Of a stretch of 64,000 nucleotides of DNA, positions 51,043 through 59,805 are shown piece after piece; the first letter of the stretch is position 1, and each line of letters begins with the position of its first letter. Location: NCBI RefSeq assembly GCF_020026915.1, contig NZ_JAINUY010000008.1, positions 224,602 to 288,601 on the forward strand, in the 5' to 3' direction. Under the pieces are notes generated by a model. That model saw nothing but the letters and a program-made list of their open reading frames with translations, did no database searches and was not told the DNA's origin. This stretch comes from Flavobacterium potami. GTDB lineage: Bacteria; Bacteroidota; Bacteroidia; Flavobacteriales; Flavobacteriaceae. Position numbers and translations under genes: made by a program.

Positions 51043-51399
51043 TTAGTTTATCGAAAGTGTTCTTTGTGGTGTTAACTCGCAAATACTACCATCTTTTTTA
51101 ATTTTAGCCTGAACCTTAACAGTATAACTTCCTGAAGTTGCATACGTATGAGATACTTCGCTACCAGCCACGGAAGGTGCGCCGTCGCCGAATGTCCAAA
51201 TAATTGCTTCTATAGTTCCGTTGCCTGCATAGTTAAACGAATAATTAACTTTCTTAGAATTATCAGGATCTACATTATGATCAATTTTAACTAAAACCGA
51301 TTCTCCAGTGCAATCAACCATAGATTCTAACTCTTTACTACATGAATTGCTTGTAAAAGCAAGAACAATTAATACCAAAATTGTGGCAATCTTTTTCAT
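51043..51399 (-). CDS. PKD-domain lipoprotein 1
   Basis: This 118-residue lipoprotein has a lipobox ending SNSC (about Cys20) and one PKD domain: VNYSFNYAGNG, IWTFGDGAPS and HTYATSGSYTVKVQA are the hallmark strands. It is a paralogue of the protein at 51551. The function is unknown, probably a cell-surface protein. A TAACTTTG -7 box lies 29 bp upstream. Confidence 0.85.
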   Translation of the reverse strand: MKKIATILVLIVLAFTSNSCSKELESMVDCTGESVLVKIDHNVDPDNSKKVNYSFNYAGNGTIEAIIWTFGDGAPSVAGSEVSHTYATSGSYTVKVQAKIKKDGSICELTPQRTLSIN

Positions 51400-51427
51400 A
51401 ATTAAAAATCTTTAGAAATTTATATAT

Positions 51428-51435
51428 CAAAGTTA
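51428..51435 (-). promoter_or_regulatory. -7 box for PKD lipoprotein 1
   Basis: TAACTTTG (minus strand), an exact TAnnTTTG match 29 bp from the start; the paralogue has TATCTTTG at nearly the same distance. Confidence 0.5.
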
Positions 51436-51500
51436 CCCCTTTAAAAACCAAAGCGATATGATTTAAATCATAATACAGCAAATAGATTAAAAACAAAAAA

Positions 51501-51533
51501 AGAGCCAATTTCACATTGCAAAATTGGCTCTTA
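51501..51533 (-). terminator. Terminator after PKD lipoprotein 2
   Basis: AAGAGCCAATTT / AAATTGGCTCTT stem with an A-run at left (U-run on the minus transcript). The stem sequence is shared with the hairpin at 50971. Confidence 0.8.
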
Positions 51534-51550
51534 ATTTTTTTTGTACTGTT

Positions 51551-51907
51551 CTAATTTATCGTAACAGGCCTTTTAATAATAGAAGTACATTCTGCTCCAT
51601 TTACTTTAACCGTTATTTCAGCAGATGCATCATAAGTTCCAGCTGCAGTGTAAGTATGTGTCACAGTCTCTCCGGTACCAGTTTTTCCGTCTCCGAAGTT
51701 CCATTTTACCGCGGTTAAAGTTCCTGTTCCGCTATATGTGGCAGAATAATTCATTAACTTAGGATTAGTGGCATCTGTAGAATTATGCACTTTCATATAA
51801 ATTTGTTCCGCTAAACAATTGATGATCTCCTCGTCATCCTTTTTACTGCAAGAGTTACTGGCATAAAGCACCAGAGCAAACATCAGAATTGTAACAATTT
51901 TTTTCAT
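51551..51907 (-). CDS. PKD-domain lipoprotein 2
   Basis: This 118-residue lipoprotein has a lipobox ending SNSC (about Cys19) and one PKD domain (YSGTGTLTAVKWNFGDGKTG and HTYTAAGTYDASAEI). It has the same length and layout as the product at 51043, plus a similar terminator and promoter, so the unit arose by tandem duplication. Function unknown. Confidence 0.85.
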   Translation of the reverse strand: MKKIVTILMFALVLYASNSCSKKDDEEIINCLAEQIYMKVHNSTDATNPKLMNYSATYSGTGTLTAVKWNFGDGKTGTGETVTHTYTAAGTYDASAEITVKVNGAECTSIIKRPVTIN

Positions 51908-51933
51908 AACTGGAAATTTAGTGGTATATATCT

Positions 51934-51941
51934 CAAAGATA
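51934..51941 (-). promoter_or_regulatory. -7 box for PKD lipoprotein 2
   Basis: TATCTTTG on the minus strand, an exact TAnnTTTG match 27 bp from the start codon. Confidence 0.5.
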
Positions 51942-52008
51942 GTTTTTTAAAATATAAGCAACGAATATTCTTATTTTTTTTTAATCTTTTGACCGAAAAA
52001 AGCTTTCA

Positions 52009-52914
52009 TTATAGGCGATTACCAAAAAACAATTTTAATTCTTTAGCAATGATTTCAAAAAATGAGTTTGTATTGTTGTTTTTTGCCGTCAATAAATACA
52101 CAAATTCTTCTGGAACATGAAAACTATTCCAAACCAACTGTAATTTGTTCTTTTTGATGAAATTCCTTGCGTTGCAATTCCACGTTGCAGCAATTCCTTC
52201 ATTTTTAGACAAAAGTCTCAACATTTCATTTTCTGATGGAATAATATAATTGGGAACCATCGACGGTCTTTTTTTATTGAAAGCATGTAGCCAAAATAAT
52301 TTTATGTGCGGAATTCTGGCATCGTGGCTATACCACTTTTGGGCATTGAGCCATTGTTCGATCTCAGTAAAATTATCTGATTTTAATTTTTGGCGGAATT
52401 CGGATATATCTAAACTTGTTGGAGCAACGAGAATCAATTTAATTTTTCCAACAATTTCATAAGCGGTATCAAAAGTATCGAACCTTTTAGTTGTGATAGC
52501 GAAATCTAATTTTTTAGCGTCTACCAAAGCAAAAAGTTCATCATTTTCTGCGAAAGTAAAATCGATCAAATCAAATTTTGCAATTAACAAATCTCCTATG
52601 CAATCGAATAGATGTCTAGAAACGCCGACCGAGATTAATCTGTTGGCATCTTCGGCTTTGGTTCTAAAGCTAGTTTCTACATTTTCAAGCCTTTCCAATG
52701 CATCTATTATCAAATTATTCAGTAACTTAGCGTATTCGGTTGGCTCAACTCCTTTCGATTTCCGATTAAACAATTTATTCCCCACGTGTGCTTCAAGCAT
52801 TGAAATCTGCTGACTAACCGCAGGCTGACTCATAAATAATTCCTTCGCAGCCACTGAAAAATTACCGTTTTTGTAAACTGCTTTAAAAGTTCTGTACCAT
52901 TCTAGATTTACCAT
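52009..52914 (-). CDS. LysR-family transcriptional regulator
   Basis: This 301-residue protein has an N-terminal HTH (NGNFSVAAKELFMSQPAVSQ, about 17-36, then QISMLEAHVGNKLFNR) and a C-terminal periplasmic-binding-protein-like effector domain. It is divergently transcribed from a DJ-1/Hsp31-like gene, the usual LysR arrangement, so it likely controls that gene and perhaps the YqhD-type gene beyond. Effector unknown. A 16-bp palindrome lies at its predicted start site. Confidence 0.92.
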   Translation of the reverse strand: MVNLEWYRTFKAVYKNGNFSVAAKELFMSQPAVSQQISMLEAHVGNKLFNRKSKGVEPTEYAKLLNNLIIDALERLENVETSFRTKAEDANRLISVGVSRHLFDCIGDLLIAKFDLIDFTFAENDELFALVDAKKLDFAITTKRFDTFDTAYEIVGKIKLILVAPTSLDISEFRQKLKSDNFTEIEQWLNAQKWYSHDARIPHIKLFWLHAFNKKRPSMVPNYIIPSENEMLRLLSKNEGIAATWNCNARNFIKKNKLQLVWNSFHVPEEFVYLLTAKNNNTNSFFEIIAKELKLFFGNRL

Positions 52915-52916
52915 GA

Positions 52917-52932
52917 TATAAATATATTTATA
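52917..52932. promoter_or_regulatory. Perfect 16-bp palindrome TATAAATATATTTATA
   Basis: It covers the predicted transcription start of the LysR gene (about 52927) in the divergent intergenic region. It has T-N11-A symmetry as LysR sites do; binding is inference and AT-richness raises the chance of coincidence. Confidence 0.4.
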
Positions 52933-52933
52933 A

Positions 52934-52941
52934 CAAACATA
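52934..52941 (-). promoter_or_regulatory. -7 box for the LysR regulator gene
   Basis: TATGTTTG on the minus strand, an exact TAnnTTTG match. Confidence 0.5.
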
Positions 52942-52975
52942 GTTTATTTTATTTTTACTGATATCACATAAGCTG

Positions 52976-52983
52976 TAAATTTG
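52976..52983 (+). promoter_or_regulatory. -7 box for the DJ-1/Hsp31-like gene
   Basis: TAAATTTG, an exact TAnnTTTG match 17 bp before the start codon. Confidence 0.5.
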
Positions 52984-53000
52984 TTCAAAATTTAATATTT

Positions 53001-53762
53001 ATGAAGAAAATAGCACTATTCGCAATAACTGCATTTACAGCCATTAGCTTTTCTGCTGAGGCTCAAAAATCAAACAAGAAGAAGATGAAAAAAGTATTAT
53101 TTGTTGTTACCAGCAACGATAAGTTAGGTAACACTGGAGAAAAAACAGGATTTTGGTCAGAAGAGTTTGCTGCACCGTATTATGAATTATTAGATCAAGG
53201 AGTAGAAATTACAATTGCGTCTCCACTTGGAGGTCAACCGCCGATTGATCCAAAAAGTGCCGATCCAGCTTCGGCAACAGAAGATACCAAACGTTTTGAC
53301 GCTGATCAGGTTTTACAAGAAAAATTAAAAAACACTTTAAAGCTATCGACAGTTAATCAAAAAGATTATGATGCTGTTTTTTATCCAGGCGGTCACGGTC
53401 CGCTTTGGGATTTAGTAGAAGATAGAAGTTCTATTGCTTTAATCGAATCTTTCTACACGCATAAAAAACCAGTAGCTTTTGTTTGTCACGCTCCAGCGGT
53501 TCTGAAAAACGTAAAAGTAAACGGAGAATATTTAGTAAAAGGCAAAAAAATAACTGGTTTTACAAACGAGGAAGAAGAAGCTGTTGGATTGACAAAAGTA
53601 GTTCCGTTTTTATTAGAAGATGCTTTAGCTTCAAACGGTGGAATTTTTTCTAAAGGACCAAATTGGCAACCTTATGCAGTAGCTGATGGACTTTTAATTA
53701 CGGGTCAAAACCCAGCTTCGTCTAAATTGGTAGCGGCAAAATTGTTGCAAGAATTGAAGTAA
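53001..53762 (+). CDS. Exported DJ-1/PfpI (Hsp31-like) protein
   Basis: This 253-residue protein has a signal peptide (about 1-21, AEAQ) and a class-I glutamine-amidotransferase-like domain with the nucleophile Cys in FVCHAPAVL (about residue 172), FYPGGHGPLWDL near 131 and the Hsp31-type GFWSEEFAAPY near 51. Hsp31/GLO3 proteins remove methylglyoxal or act as chaperones. A secretory signal on such a protein is uncommon and places it in the periplasm. The YqhD-type gene downstream suggests aldehyde handling. Confidence 0.85.
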   Translation: MKKIALFAITAFTAISFSAEAQKSNKKKMKKVLFVVTSNDKLGNTGEKTGFWSEEFAAPYYELLDQGVEITIASPLGGQPPIDPKSADPASATEDTKRFDADQVLQEKLKNTLKLSTVNQKDYDAVFYPGGHGPLWDLVEDRSSIALIESFYTHKKPVAFVCHAPAVLKNVKVNGEYLVKGKKITGFTNEEEEAVGLTKVVPFLLEDALASNGGIFSKGPNWQPYAVADGLLITGQNPASSKLVAAKLLQELK

Positions 53763-53765
53763 AAA

Positions 53766-53825
53766 AGATACTAAGATTCTGAGTTGCTAAGATGCTAAGT
53801 TTTTACTTAGAAACTCAGAATCTAA
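53766..53825. repeat. Inverse ATTCTGAGTTGCTAAG words before the tandem array
   Basis: TACTAAGATTCTGAGTTGCT then AAGATGCTAAG is the reverse complement of CTTAGCAACTCAGAATCT words used in the array that follows, so the array is part of a larger inverted-repeat family. Confidence 0.6.
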
Positions 53826-53841
53826 AAAATTAAATAAAAAT

Positions 53842-54185
53842 ATGATGATAATTTGCTGAAGAAATAAGTTCAATTCAAGAAAACTTAGAATCTTAGCAAC
53901 TCAGAATCTCAGAAACTTAAATAAAAAATGATGATAATTTGCTGAAGAAATAAGTTCAATTCAAGAAAACTTAGAATCTTAGCAACTCAGAATCTCAGAA
54001 ACTTAAATAAAAAATGATGATAATTTGCTGAAGAAATAAGTTCAATTCAGGAAAACTTAGAATCTTAGCAACTCAGAATCTCAGAAACTTAAATAAAAAA
54101 TGATGATAATTTGCTAAAGAAATAAGTTCAATTCAAGAAAACTTAGAATCTTAGCAACTCAGAATCTCAGAAACTTAAATAAAAA
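53842..54185 (+). repeat. 86-bp tandem repeat, four copies, duplicating a gene leader
   Basis: Units begin at 53842, 53928, 54014 and 54100, each exactly 86 bp, nearly identical; the fifth register falls on the ATG of the next gene at 54186. Each unit starts ATGATGATAATTTGCTGA (last unit TAA stop), a five-codon frame MMIIC, and ends TCAGAAACTTAAATAAAAA, the leader sequence directly before the real ATG. Confidence 0.92.
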
Positions 54186-55343
54186 ATGATAAACTTTGAA
54201 TTATACAATCCGACGAATTTAATCTTCGGAAAAGGACAAATTGAAAAACTTTCGACTTTAGTGCCAAAAAATGCTAAAATACTTTTGGCTTATGGCGGTG
54301 GAAGTATTTTTAAAAACGGAATTTACGATCAAGTAATCAACAATTTGAAAGGTTTTGAAATTGTGGAATTTGGTGGAATTGAGCCAAATCCAAGATTTGA
54401 AACTTTAATGAAAGCCGTTGATGTTATAAAAGCAGAAAAAATTGATTTTATTCTGGCTGTTGGCGGTGGATCTGTAATTGATGGGGTGAAATTTATTTCA
54501 GCTGCTGTGAATTTCGAAGGAAACCCATTAGATATTCTTCAAAAAAGAATTTTGATTAAAGAAAACGCTTTGCCTTTCGGAACTGTTTTGACGCTGCCAG
54601 CAACAGGAAGCGAGATGAACTCTGGATATGTTGTTACAATTGAAGCAACTCAAGAGAAATTATCTTCTGGTGGAAGTGGTTTGTTTCCTCAATTCTCAAT
54701 TTGTGATCCAACTGTAATTGCTTCTTTACCAAAAAGACAACTTGAAAATGGTGTTGTGGATGCTTACACACACGTTATGGAACAATATTTAACGTATCCT
54801 ACAGATGCTTTTCTTCAAGATAGAATTGCAGAAGGAATTCTACAGACTTTAATTGAAGTTGGCCCAGGAGTTGTAAAAAATCCAACCGATTATACTTTGG
54901 CCTCTAATTTTATGTGGAGCTGTACAATGGCATTAAACGGATTGATTCAAAAAGGTGTTCCAAGCGATTGGGCAACACATATGATTGGTCACGAATTAAC
55001 AGCTTTATACGAAATTGATCACGCTAGAACTTTAGCGATTATCAGTCCCAGTTTGTATACCGTAATGTTCGAAACTAAAAAAGCAAAACTGGCGCAATAC
55101 GGAAGAAGAATCTTCAATTTAACTGGTTCTGATGATGAAGTGGCAAAAGAAGCAATCAACAAAACAGTGGAGTTTTTCCATACCATGGGCATGGACACGA
55201 AACTTTCTCAATACACAAAAGACTACTCTAATACAGCAGATTTTATCGTAAAACGTTTTGACGAAAGAGGCTGGAAAGGTTTAGGCGAAAAGCAATTGGT
55301 AACTTTAGATAAAGTAAAATCTATTGTTGAACTTTCTTATTAG
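54186..55343 (+). CDS. Iron-containing alcohol dehydrogenase (YqhD/BDH type)
   Basis: This 385-residue NADPH-dependent enzyme has GGGSVIDGVKFISAA (about 97-111), LPATGSEMNSGYVVT near 138, and metal-binding His in DWATHMIGHELTALYEIDHA near 262-281. YqhD types reduce a wide range of aldehydes. The start codon is the fifth register of an 86-bp repeat, so its leader has been multiplied. Its TAG stop lies in a CAGTC-word repeat. Confidence 0.92.
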   Translation: MINFELYNPTNLIFGKGQIEKLSTLVPKNAKILLAYGGGSIFKNGIYDQVINNLKGFEIVEFGGIEPNPRFETLMKAVDVIKAEKIDFILAVGGGSVIDGVKFISAAVNFEGNPLDILQKRILIKENALPFGTVLTLPATGSEMNSGYVVTIEATQEKLSSGGSGLFPQFSICDPTVIASLPKRQLENGVVDAYTHVMEQYLTYPTDAFLQDRIAEGILQTLIEVGPGVVKNPTDYTLASNFMWSCTMALNGLIQKGVPSDWATHMIGHELTALYEIDHARTLAIISPSLYTVMFETKKAKLAQYGRRIFNLTGSDDEVAKEAINKTVEFFHTMGMDTKLSQYTKDYSNTADFIVKRFDERGWKGLGEKQLVTLDKVKSIVELSY

Positions 55344-55440
55344 TCGCAGTGTTCAGTCTGGGTTTACAGTCTCAGTTTACAGTCAGCGCTGAAAACTGCG
55401 ACTGCGACTGAAAACTAAAAAGCGACTGAAAACTAAAAAA
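55342..55440. repeat. CAGTC-word intergenic repeat
   Basis: AGTCGCAGTGTTCAGTCTGG then CAGTCTCAGTTTACAGTC, and inversely GCTGAAAACTGCGACTGCGA followed by CTGAAAACTAAAAAGCGACT. It is the same vocabulary as the repeat at 11083 and the array at 63876. Confidence 0.65.
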
Positions 55441-55473
55441 GGCGTTCTTATGAAAATAGGAACGCCTTTTTAA
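55434..55473 (+). terminator. Terminator after the YqhD-type gene
   Basis: AAAAAAGGCGTTCTTAT / ATAGGAACGCCTTTTT hairpin with T-run. Confidence 0.88.
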
Positions 55474-55653
55474 AATACTAAAACAAAACTAACTAACTCA
55501 ATTCCTTGTAAATTCATTAAAATTCTAATTTATAAAGTGTTATAACGTAAGCCTTCAATTTTTATTGCGTTGTTGTAAAAAAATTATTTTCAGGGCAAAA
55601 TCTCTTGGAAGTCATTGTAATTAAAGGCTTTTTTCAAATTTATTAAATGAGAT

Positions 55654-55686
55654 TTTGCTTTATTAGCACATTATTAAGTACTTTTG
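55654..55686 (+). promoter_or_regulatory. gpsA promoter
   Basis: TTTG (55654-55657), a 21-bp spacer and TACTTTTG (55679-55686), an exact TAnnTTTG match, 18 bp upstream of the start codon. The region 55474-55653 otherwise shows nothing recognisable. Confidence 0.55.
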
Positions 55687-55704
55687 TTTTAAATTAATAA
55701 AATA

Positions 55705-56700
55705 ATGAGCGAAAAGTTAAAATTTGCAGTAATTGGAGGAGGAAGCTGGGCAACGGCAATTGCAAAAATGTTATGCGTTAATCTTTCCGAAATTGCCTGG
55801 TACATGCGTAATGATGCAGCTATCGAGCACATAGAGAAATACAAACACAATCCAAACTACTTAAGTTCGGTTGAATTTGACACCAAAAAACTCAAATTAA
55901 CTAACAATATAAACGAAGCGATCGAATATGCAGACTATATCATTTTTGCAATTCCATCTGCTTTCTTAGATGCCGAATTAAAGAACATGACGGTTTCTTT
56001 GTCGGATAAAATTATTTTTTCTGCAATTAAGGGAATTGTTCCAGAAACAAGTTTAATTGTTGGCGAACATTTCCACATTCAATACGATATTCCATATTAC
56101 AATATTGGTGTTATTACAGGACCTTGTCATGCAGAGGAAGTAGCGTTAGAAAGACTTTCGTACCTAACCATTGCGTGCGGAGATCCTGACAAAGCTAAAA
56201 CTGTGGCTAAATCACTTTCAGGAAATTACATTAAAGCCAAAATTTCAGACGATATTATCGGAACAGAGTATGCAGCAATGCTGAAAAACATCTACTCTAT
56301 CGCTGCCGGAATTGCACATGGTTTAGGTTATGGCGATAACTTTCAGTCTGTTTTGATGAGTAATGCGATTCGCGAAATGAAGAAATTCATTAGAAAAGTA
56401 CATAAAATGAAACGTAACATTAATGACTCGGCTTATTTGGGCGATTTATTGGTTACAGGATATTCGGTTTTCTCAAGAAACAGAATGTTCGGAAATATGA
56501 TTGGAAAAGGATACACCGTAAAAAGTGCCATGATGGAAATGAGTATGGTTGCAGAAGGTTATTATGCTACAAAAAGTGCTTATAAACTAAATCAAGGTTA
56601 CGGTGCTAAAACGCCAATTATCGATGCTGTTTATGCAGTTTTGTATGATGGAAAAGATGCTAAAGGTGTTTTTAAGAAATTAACCGAATCTTTGGATTAA
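55705..56700 (+). CDS. gpsA: NAD(P)H-dependent glycerol-3-phosphate dehydrogenase
   Basis: This 331-residue cytosolic enzyme makes sn-glycerol-3-phosphate from DHAP for phospholipid synthesis. It shows the Rossmann motif VIGGGSWATAIAKML (about 9-23), VITGPCHAEE near 143, the catalytic Lys in EYAAMLKNIYSIAAGIAHG near 194 and GDLLVTGYSVFSRNRMFG near 251. The length is full. Confidence 0.95.
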   Translation: MSEKLKFAVIGGGSWATAIAKMLCVNLSEIAWYMRNDAAIEHIEKYKHNPNYLSSVEFDTKKLKLTNNINEAIEYADYIIFAIPSAFLDAELKNMTVSLSDKIIFSAIKGIVPETSLIVGEHFHIQYDIPYYNIGVITGPCHAEEVALERLSYLTIACGDPDKAKTVAKSLSGNYIKAKISDDIIGTEYAAMLKNIYSIAAGIAHGLGYGDNFQSVLMSNAIREMKKFIRKVHKMKRNINDSAYLGDLLVTGYSVFSRNRMFGNMIGKGYTVKSAMMEMSMVAEGYYATKSAYKLNQGYGAKTPIIDAVYAVLYDGKDAKGVFKKLTESLD

Positions 56701-56760
56701 TTTTTTTAGAGAATAGAAAATAGAATAAAGAGAATAGATATTTTTATCTTAAATATTTAA

Positions 56761-56795
56761 AGAGCTGGAATTACTTTTCCAGCTCTTTTTTTTAT
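56761..56795 (+). terminator. Terminator after gpsA
   Basis: AGAGCTGGAA-ttactt-TTCCAGCTCT stem with nine T. Confidence 0.88.
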
Positions 56796-57038
56796 GGAAA
56801 TAATTCAAAACAACTGAAGCAAACTTAAAAAATGCACTTCAATTAACAAGAAATAGTTTGCTTTGGAATACATCAAATCTACATCTCCTTAAAAAATTAA
56901 TAGTCACTTATTCTTACAAAATTAAAAAAAGAACATTCTATTGTTTATCAATGACATACACTTCATTTTTAAAAGTAATTCAATACGATTTTCTCACAAA
57001 TTAAGACAAGCACAATTTAACAACTCCCTTATTTTTCA
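56796..57038. other. AT-rich upstream region of the TonB receptor operon
   Basis: No coding frame with a credible start, repeat family or clear operator was seen. The promoter follows directly at 57039. Confidence 0.5.
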
Positions 57039-57068
57039 TTGCTTCGCAAAGAATTATTGATATTTTTG
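57039..57068 (+). promoter_or_regulatory. Promoter of the TonB receptor / DUF4876 / peroxidase operon
   Basis: TTG (57039-57041), a 19-bp spacer and TATTTTTG (57061-57068), an exact TAnnTTTG match 35 bp upstream of the start codon. Confidence 0.65.
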
Positions 57069-57102
57069 CATCACTATTTTTATTCGTTCTAATTAAAAAC
57101 AG

Positions 57103-59793
57103 ATGCGATTTATTACCTTTTTTTTATTATTTACTCAAGTAATTTTTGCTCAAAAAACAATTTCCGGTACCATTTTATCGAAGGAAACACGTACGTCATT
57201 GTCAGGCGTTTTTGTTCGTGATACCAAAACCGAAAACTGGGCTATCTCTGATAAAGACGGAAACTTTACTATAACAATTCCTTACTTTCAAGATATTGAG
57301 CTTCATTTTTCTATTCTTGGCAAAAAAGATGTTAATCAGACTTTAAAAAACGGGCAAAATACTATAACAGTTTATTTAGAAGACAATACGCTTTTCTTAA
57401 AAGAAGTTGTGGTTACGGCAGAAAAACAAAGGCAATATTCTGAGTTAACTTTAGGAAAAAATGCCATAAATAATGTTCAAGCTTTCTCTATAGACGATGT
57501 TTTGCAACAGCTTCCTGGACAGACAACTGCAGATTTCAATTTAAATCAATTTAAAACCATAACCTTTCGTACAGCATCTGATTTGACCTCTGCAAGAGGC
57601 GCTAAATCTTTCGGAACATCATTTGTAATAAATGACATTCCGATTTCGAACAACGAAAACATGCAGTCCTTAAATCCAAATGTAACAGGACCTTACGGTT
57701 ATTTACGCCAAAATGCTTTTGCCGCATCCAATCAAAATGTATTTACTAATCCGAATTACGGCGTTGACTTAAGAGAAATTCCAACGAATACCATTGAAGA
57801 AATAAAGGTTATACAAGGAATTCCTTCTGCAAAATATGGAGATTTAACTTCCGGACTTGTTTTGATTACGACAAAAGTTGGTTATAGTCCGTATCGTGTT
57901 TCGGCTTCCATACGCGACGCAACTACAGAATTTAATTTAACGAAAGGAATAAAATTCAATTCTAATAATTCAATGAACATTGGATTCAATTATCTGGATT
58001 CTAAAACAGATCCGAGAAATAGCCTTTTAAGTTATCAAAGAGTCAATGGAAATCTTTCCTGGCAAACCAAGAATAGCACATCAAAAATTAAAAACACATT
58101 AAGCACCACATTTCGAACCAATCTTGATGATGCTAAAAAGGATCCAGATGATATTACAGATGCCGTCGTTAAAAATGATAAAAAAGGTATTTCTATCTCT
58201 GACAATTTTATGTGGAAACCTAATAATTTATGGATTGATGGTCTAAATCTAAATACTGGATTTTCGTACGATAAACAATTCTCCCGAAAAGAACAATGGA
58301 TGAATAGATCGTTTACTGCCGCAACTAATTCTCTAGAAGAAGGCATTCATGAAGCGTATGTTCTTCCTTCTCAGTATACAAGTATTAGTACGGTAGAAGG
58401 CATTCCTATTTCTTCTTTTGCTAATATCGAAGTAACAAAAGCAATTACTAATAAAGCGCAGTGGGTGCACAGTTTGGTCTTTGGTTTGTCTGGAAGAACT
58501 AGTTCTAACAAAGGTGCAGGCAGGAAAAGTGGGGTCAGCGGATTACAAAATTTTTACACCATGGATAAGGGAGGAGATAATACGCTAGGCTATAGAGATT
58601 ATGATTTTAACAGAACAAGAACCGAAAATCAATTATCAGCTTATCTTGAAGACCGAATCTATAAAAAATTTGAAGAGGACAAAGTTTTAAATATTGATTT
58701 TGGATTAAGATATGAAAATCAGTCTGGAAATGTATCATTGCAACCTCGTTTAAATTCTTCTTATTCGATAAATAAAACTTTCAGGTTTAGAGGTGGATTG
58801 GGTTTATCATCAAAAGCGCCATCATTGAATCAATTGTACACTGGAGAACGCTATATTGATCGATTAGTTGCAAACGGTATCTACAGTTATCCTGGCCTTT
58901 ATCAAAAAGCATGGATTCAAACTATTATAACTCCTGGAGATAATTTCAATTTAAAACCTTCAAAATCATATCGAACAGAAGCCGGAATAGATATAAATCT
59001 TCCTTTTGCGAATGTTAATTTAACTGGATATTACAATAAATTGGTCAATGGATTTACTAGTCAACAGCTTCCTGTTTATAAAGAAGTGCCAAAAGTTGTG
59101 GTAAATATTGTTGGTGCTGAAATTCCAACATATGAAATCGAAGGAACAGAAAAATTCTATTATTTGACCCAAACCGTTCAAAACAATAATACTTCTGAGG
59201 ATGTCGGGATCGAATCGATTATAAATTTCAATAAAATCAAAGCCTTGAATCTTGATATAAGTATGAATACCTCTTATGTCAAATCGAATGATTTCAGCAG
59301 AACGTCACTTTATGTAAAATCAACAGACCTTCTTTCTTCTGAAAAATATGGTGTCTATGATTCGAGACCTGTTATAAGTGAAAATTTTACAGCCAGTTTT
59401 AATTTCAATTACCATATTCCAAAAGCAGGACTGGTTATCTCTTTAAGAAGTGAACATATTTTAATGCAAACAACTAATTCTGCAACGAAAATCTTTCCAA
59501 ATGGTTACCTAGACAGCGAATTAGTTTACCATGAAATCCCAGAAAATGAGCGAACCGATACTCAAAAATACGGGCATCTTATTCGTGGTTTGGATACTTC
59601 GCAATATAAGCTGGACCAAATGTTGCATAATTTTCATTTACGCCTTTCTAAAGATTTCTCAAATGGATTTAGTGTTTCATTCTATGCTACCAATTTCTTA
59701 AATCTTAAACCTTATTATTATATAAATGGCGAAAGACATCAGTCAGACATAGCAAACTTTTCCTTTGGAACGAGACTTAATTATCAATTCTAA
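57103..59793 (+). CDS. TonB-dependent receptor with CarboxypepD_reg-like domain
   Basis: This 896-residue outer-membrane receptor has a signal peptide (about 1-16, FAQ), a carboxypeptidase-regulatory-like domain (KTISGTILSKETRTSLSGVF to about 95), and a plug domain with VKVIQGIPSAKYGDLTSGLV-like (IKVIQGIPSAKYGDLTSG near 236). The barrel ends in FSFGTRLNYQF. It heads a four-gene operon with a DUF4876 lipoprotein, a second barrel and a di-haem peroxidase, an association suggesting uptake of a metal-related substrate. The ligand is unknown. Confidence 0.92.
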   Translation: MRFITFFLLFTQVIFAQKTISGTILSKETRTSLSGVFVRDTKTENWAISDKDGNFTITIPYFQDIELHFSILGKKDVNQTLKNGQNTITVYLEDNTLFLKEVVVTAEKQRQYSELTLGKNAINNVQAFSIDDVLQQLPGQTTADFNLNQFKTITFRTASDLTSARGAKSFGTSFVINDIPISNNENMQSLNPNVTGPYGYLRQNAFAASNQNVFTNPNYGVDLREIPTNTIEEIKVIQGIPSAKYGDLTSGLVLITTKVGYSPYRVSASIRDATTEFNLTKGIKFNSNNSMNIGFNYLDSKTDPRNSLLSYQRVNGNLSWQTKNSTSKIKNTLSTTFRTNLDDAKKDPDDITDAVVKNDKKGISISDNFMWKPNNLWIDGLNLNTGFSYDKQFSRKEQWMNRSFTAATNSLEEGIHEAYVLPSQYTSISTVEGIPISSFANIEVTKAITNKAQWVHSLVFGLSGRTSSNKGAGRKSGVSGLQNFYTMDKGGDNTLGYRDYDFNRTRTENQLSAYLEDRIYKKFEEDKVLNIDFGLRYENQSGNVSLQPRLNSSYSINKTFRFRGGLGLSSKAPSLNQLYTGERYIDRLVANGIYSYPGLYQKAWIQTIITPGDNFNLKPSKSYRTEAGIDINLPFANVNLTGYYNKLVNGFTSQQLPVYKEVPKVVVNIVGAEIPTYEIEGTEKFYYLTQTVQNNNTSEDVGIESIINFNKIKALNLDISMNTSYVKSNDFSRTSLYVKSTDLLSSEKYGVYDSRPVISENFTASFNFNYHIPKAGLVISLRSEHILMQTTNSATKIFPNGYLDSELVYHEIPENERTDTQKYGHLIRGLDTSQYKLDQMLHNFHLRLSKDFSNGFSVSFYATNFLNLKPYYYINGERHQSDIANFSFGTRLNYQF

Positions 59794-59805
59794 ATATATA
59801 TACCT

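Noticed and set aside
53842..54185. CRISPR or satellite array without link to a gene
   Set aside because: Units are contiguous with no spacers, and the register fits the start codon of the next gene exactly, so leader duplication explains it better.
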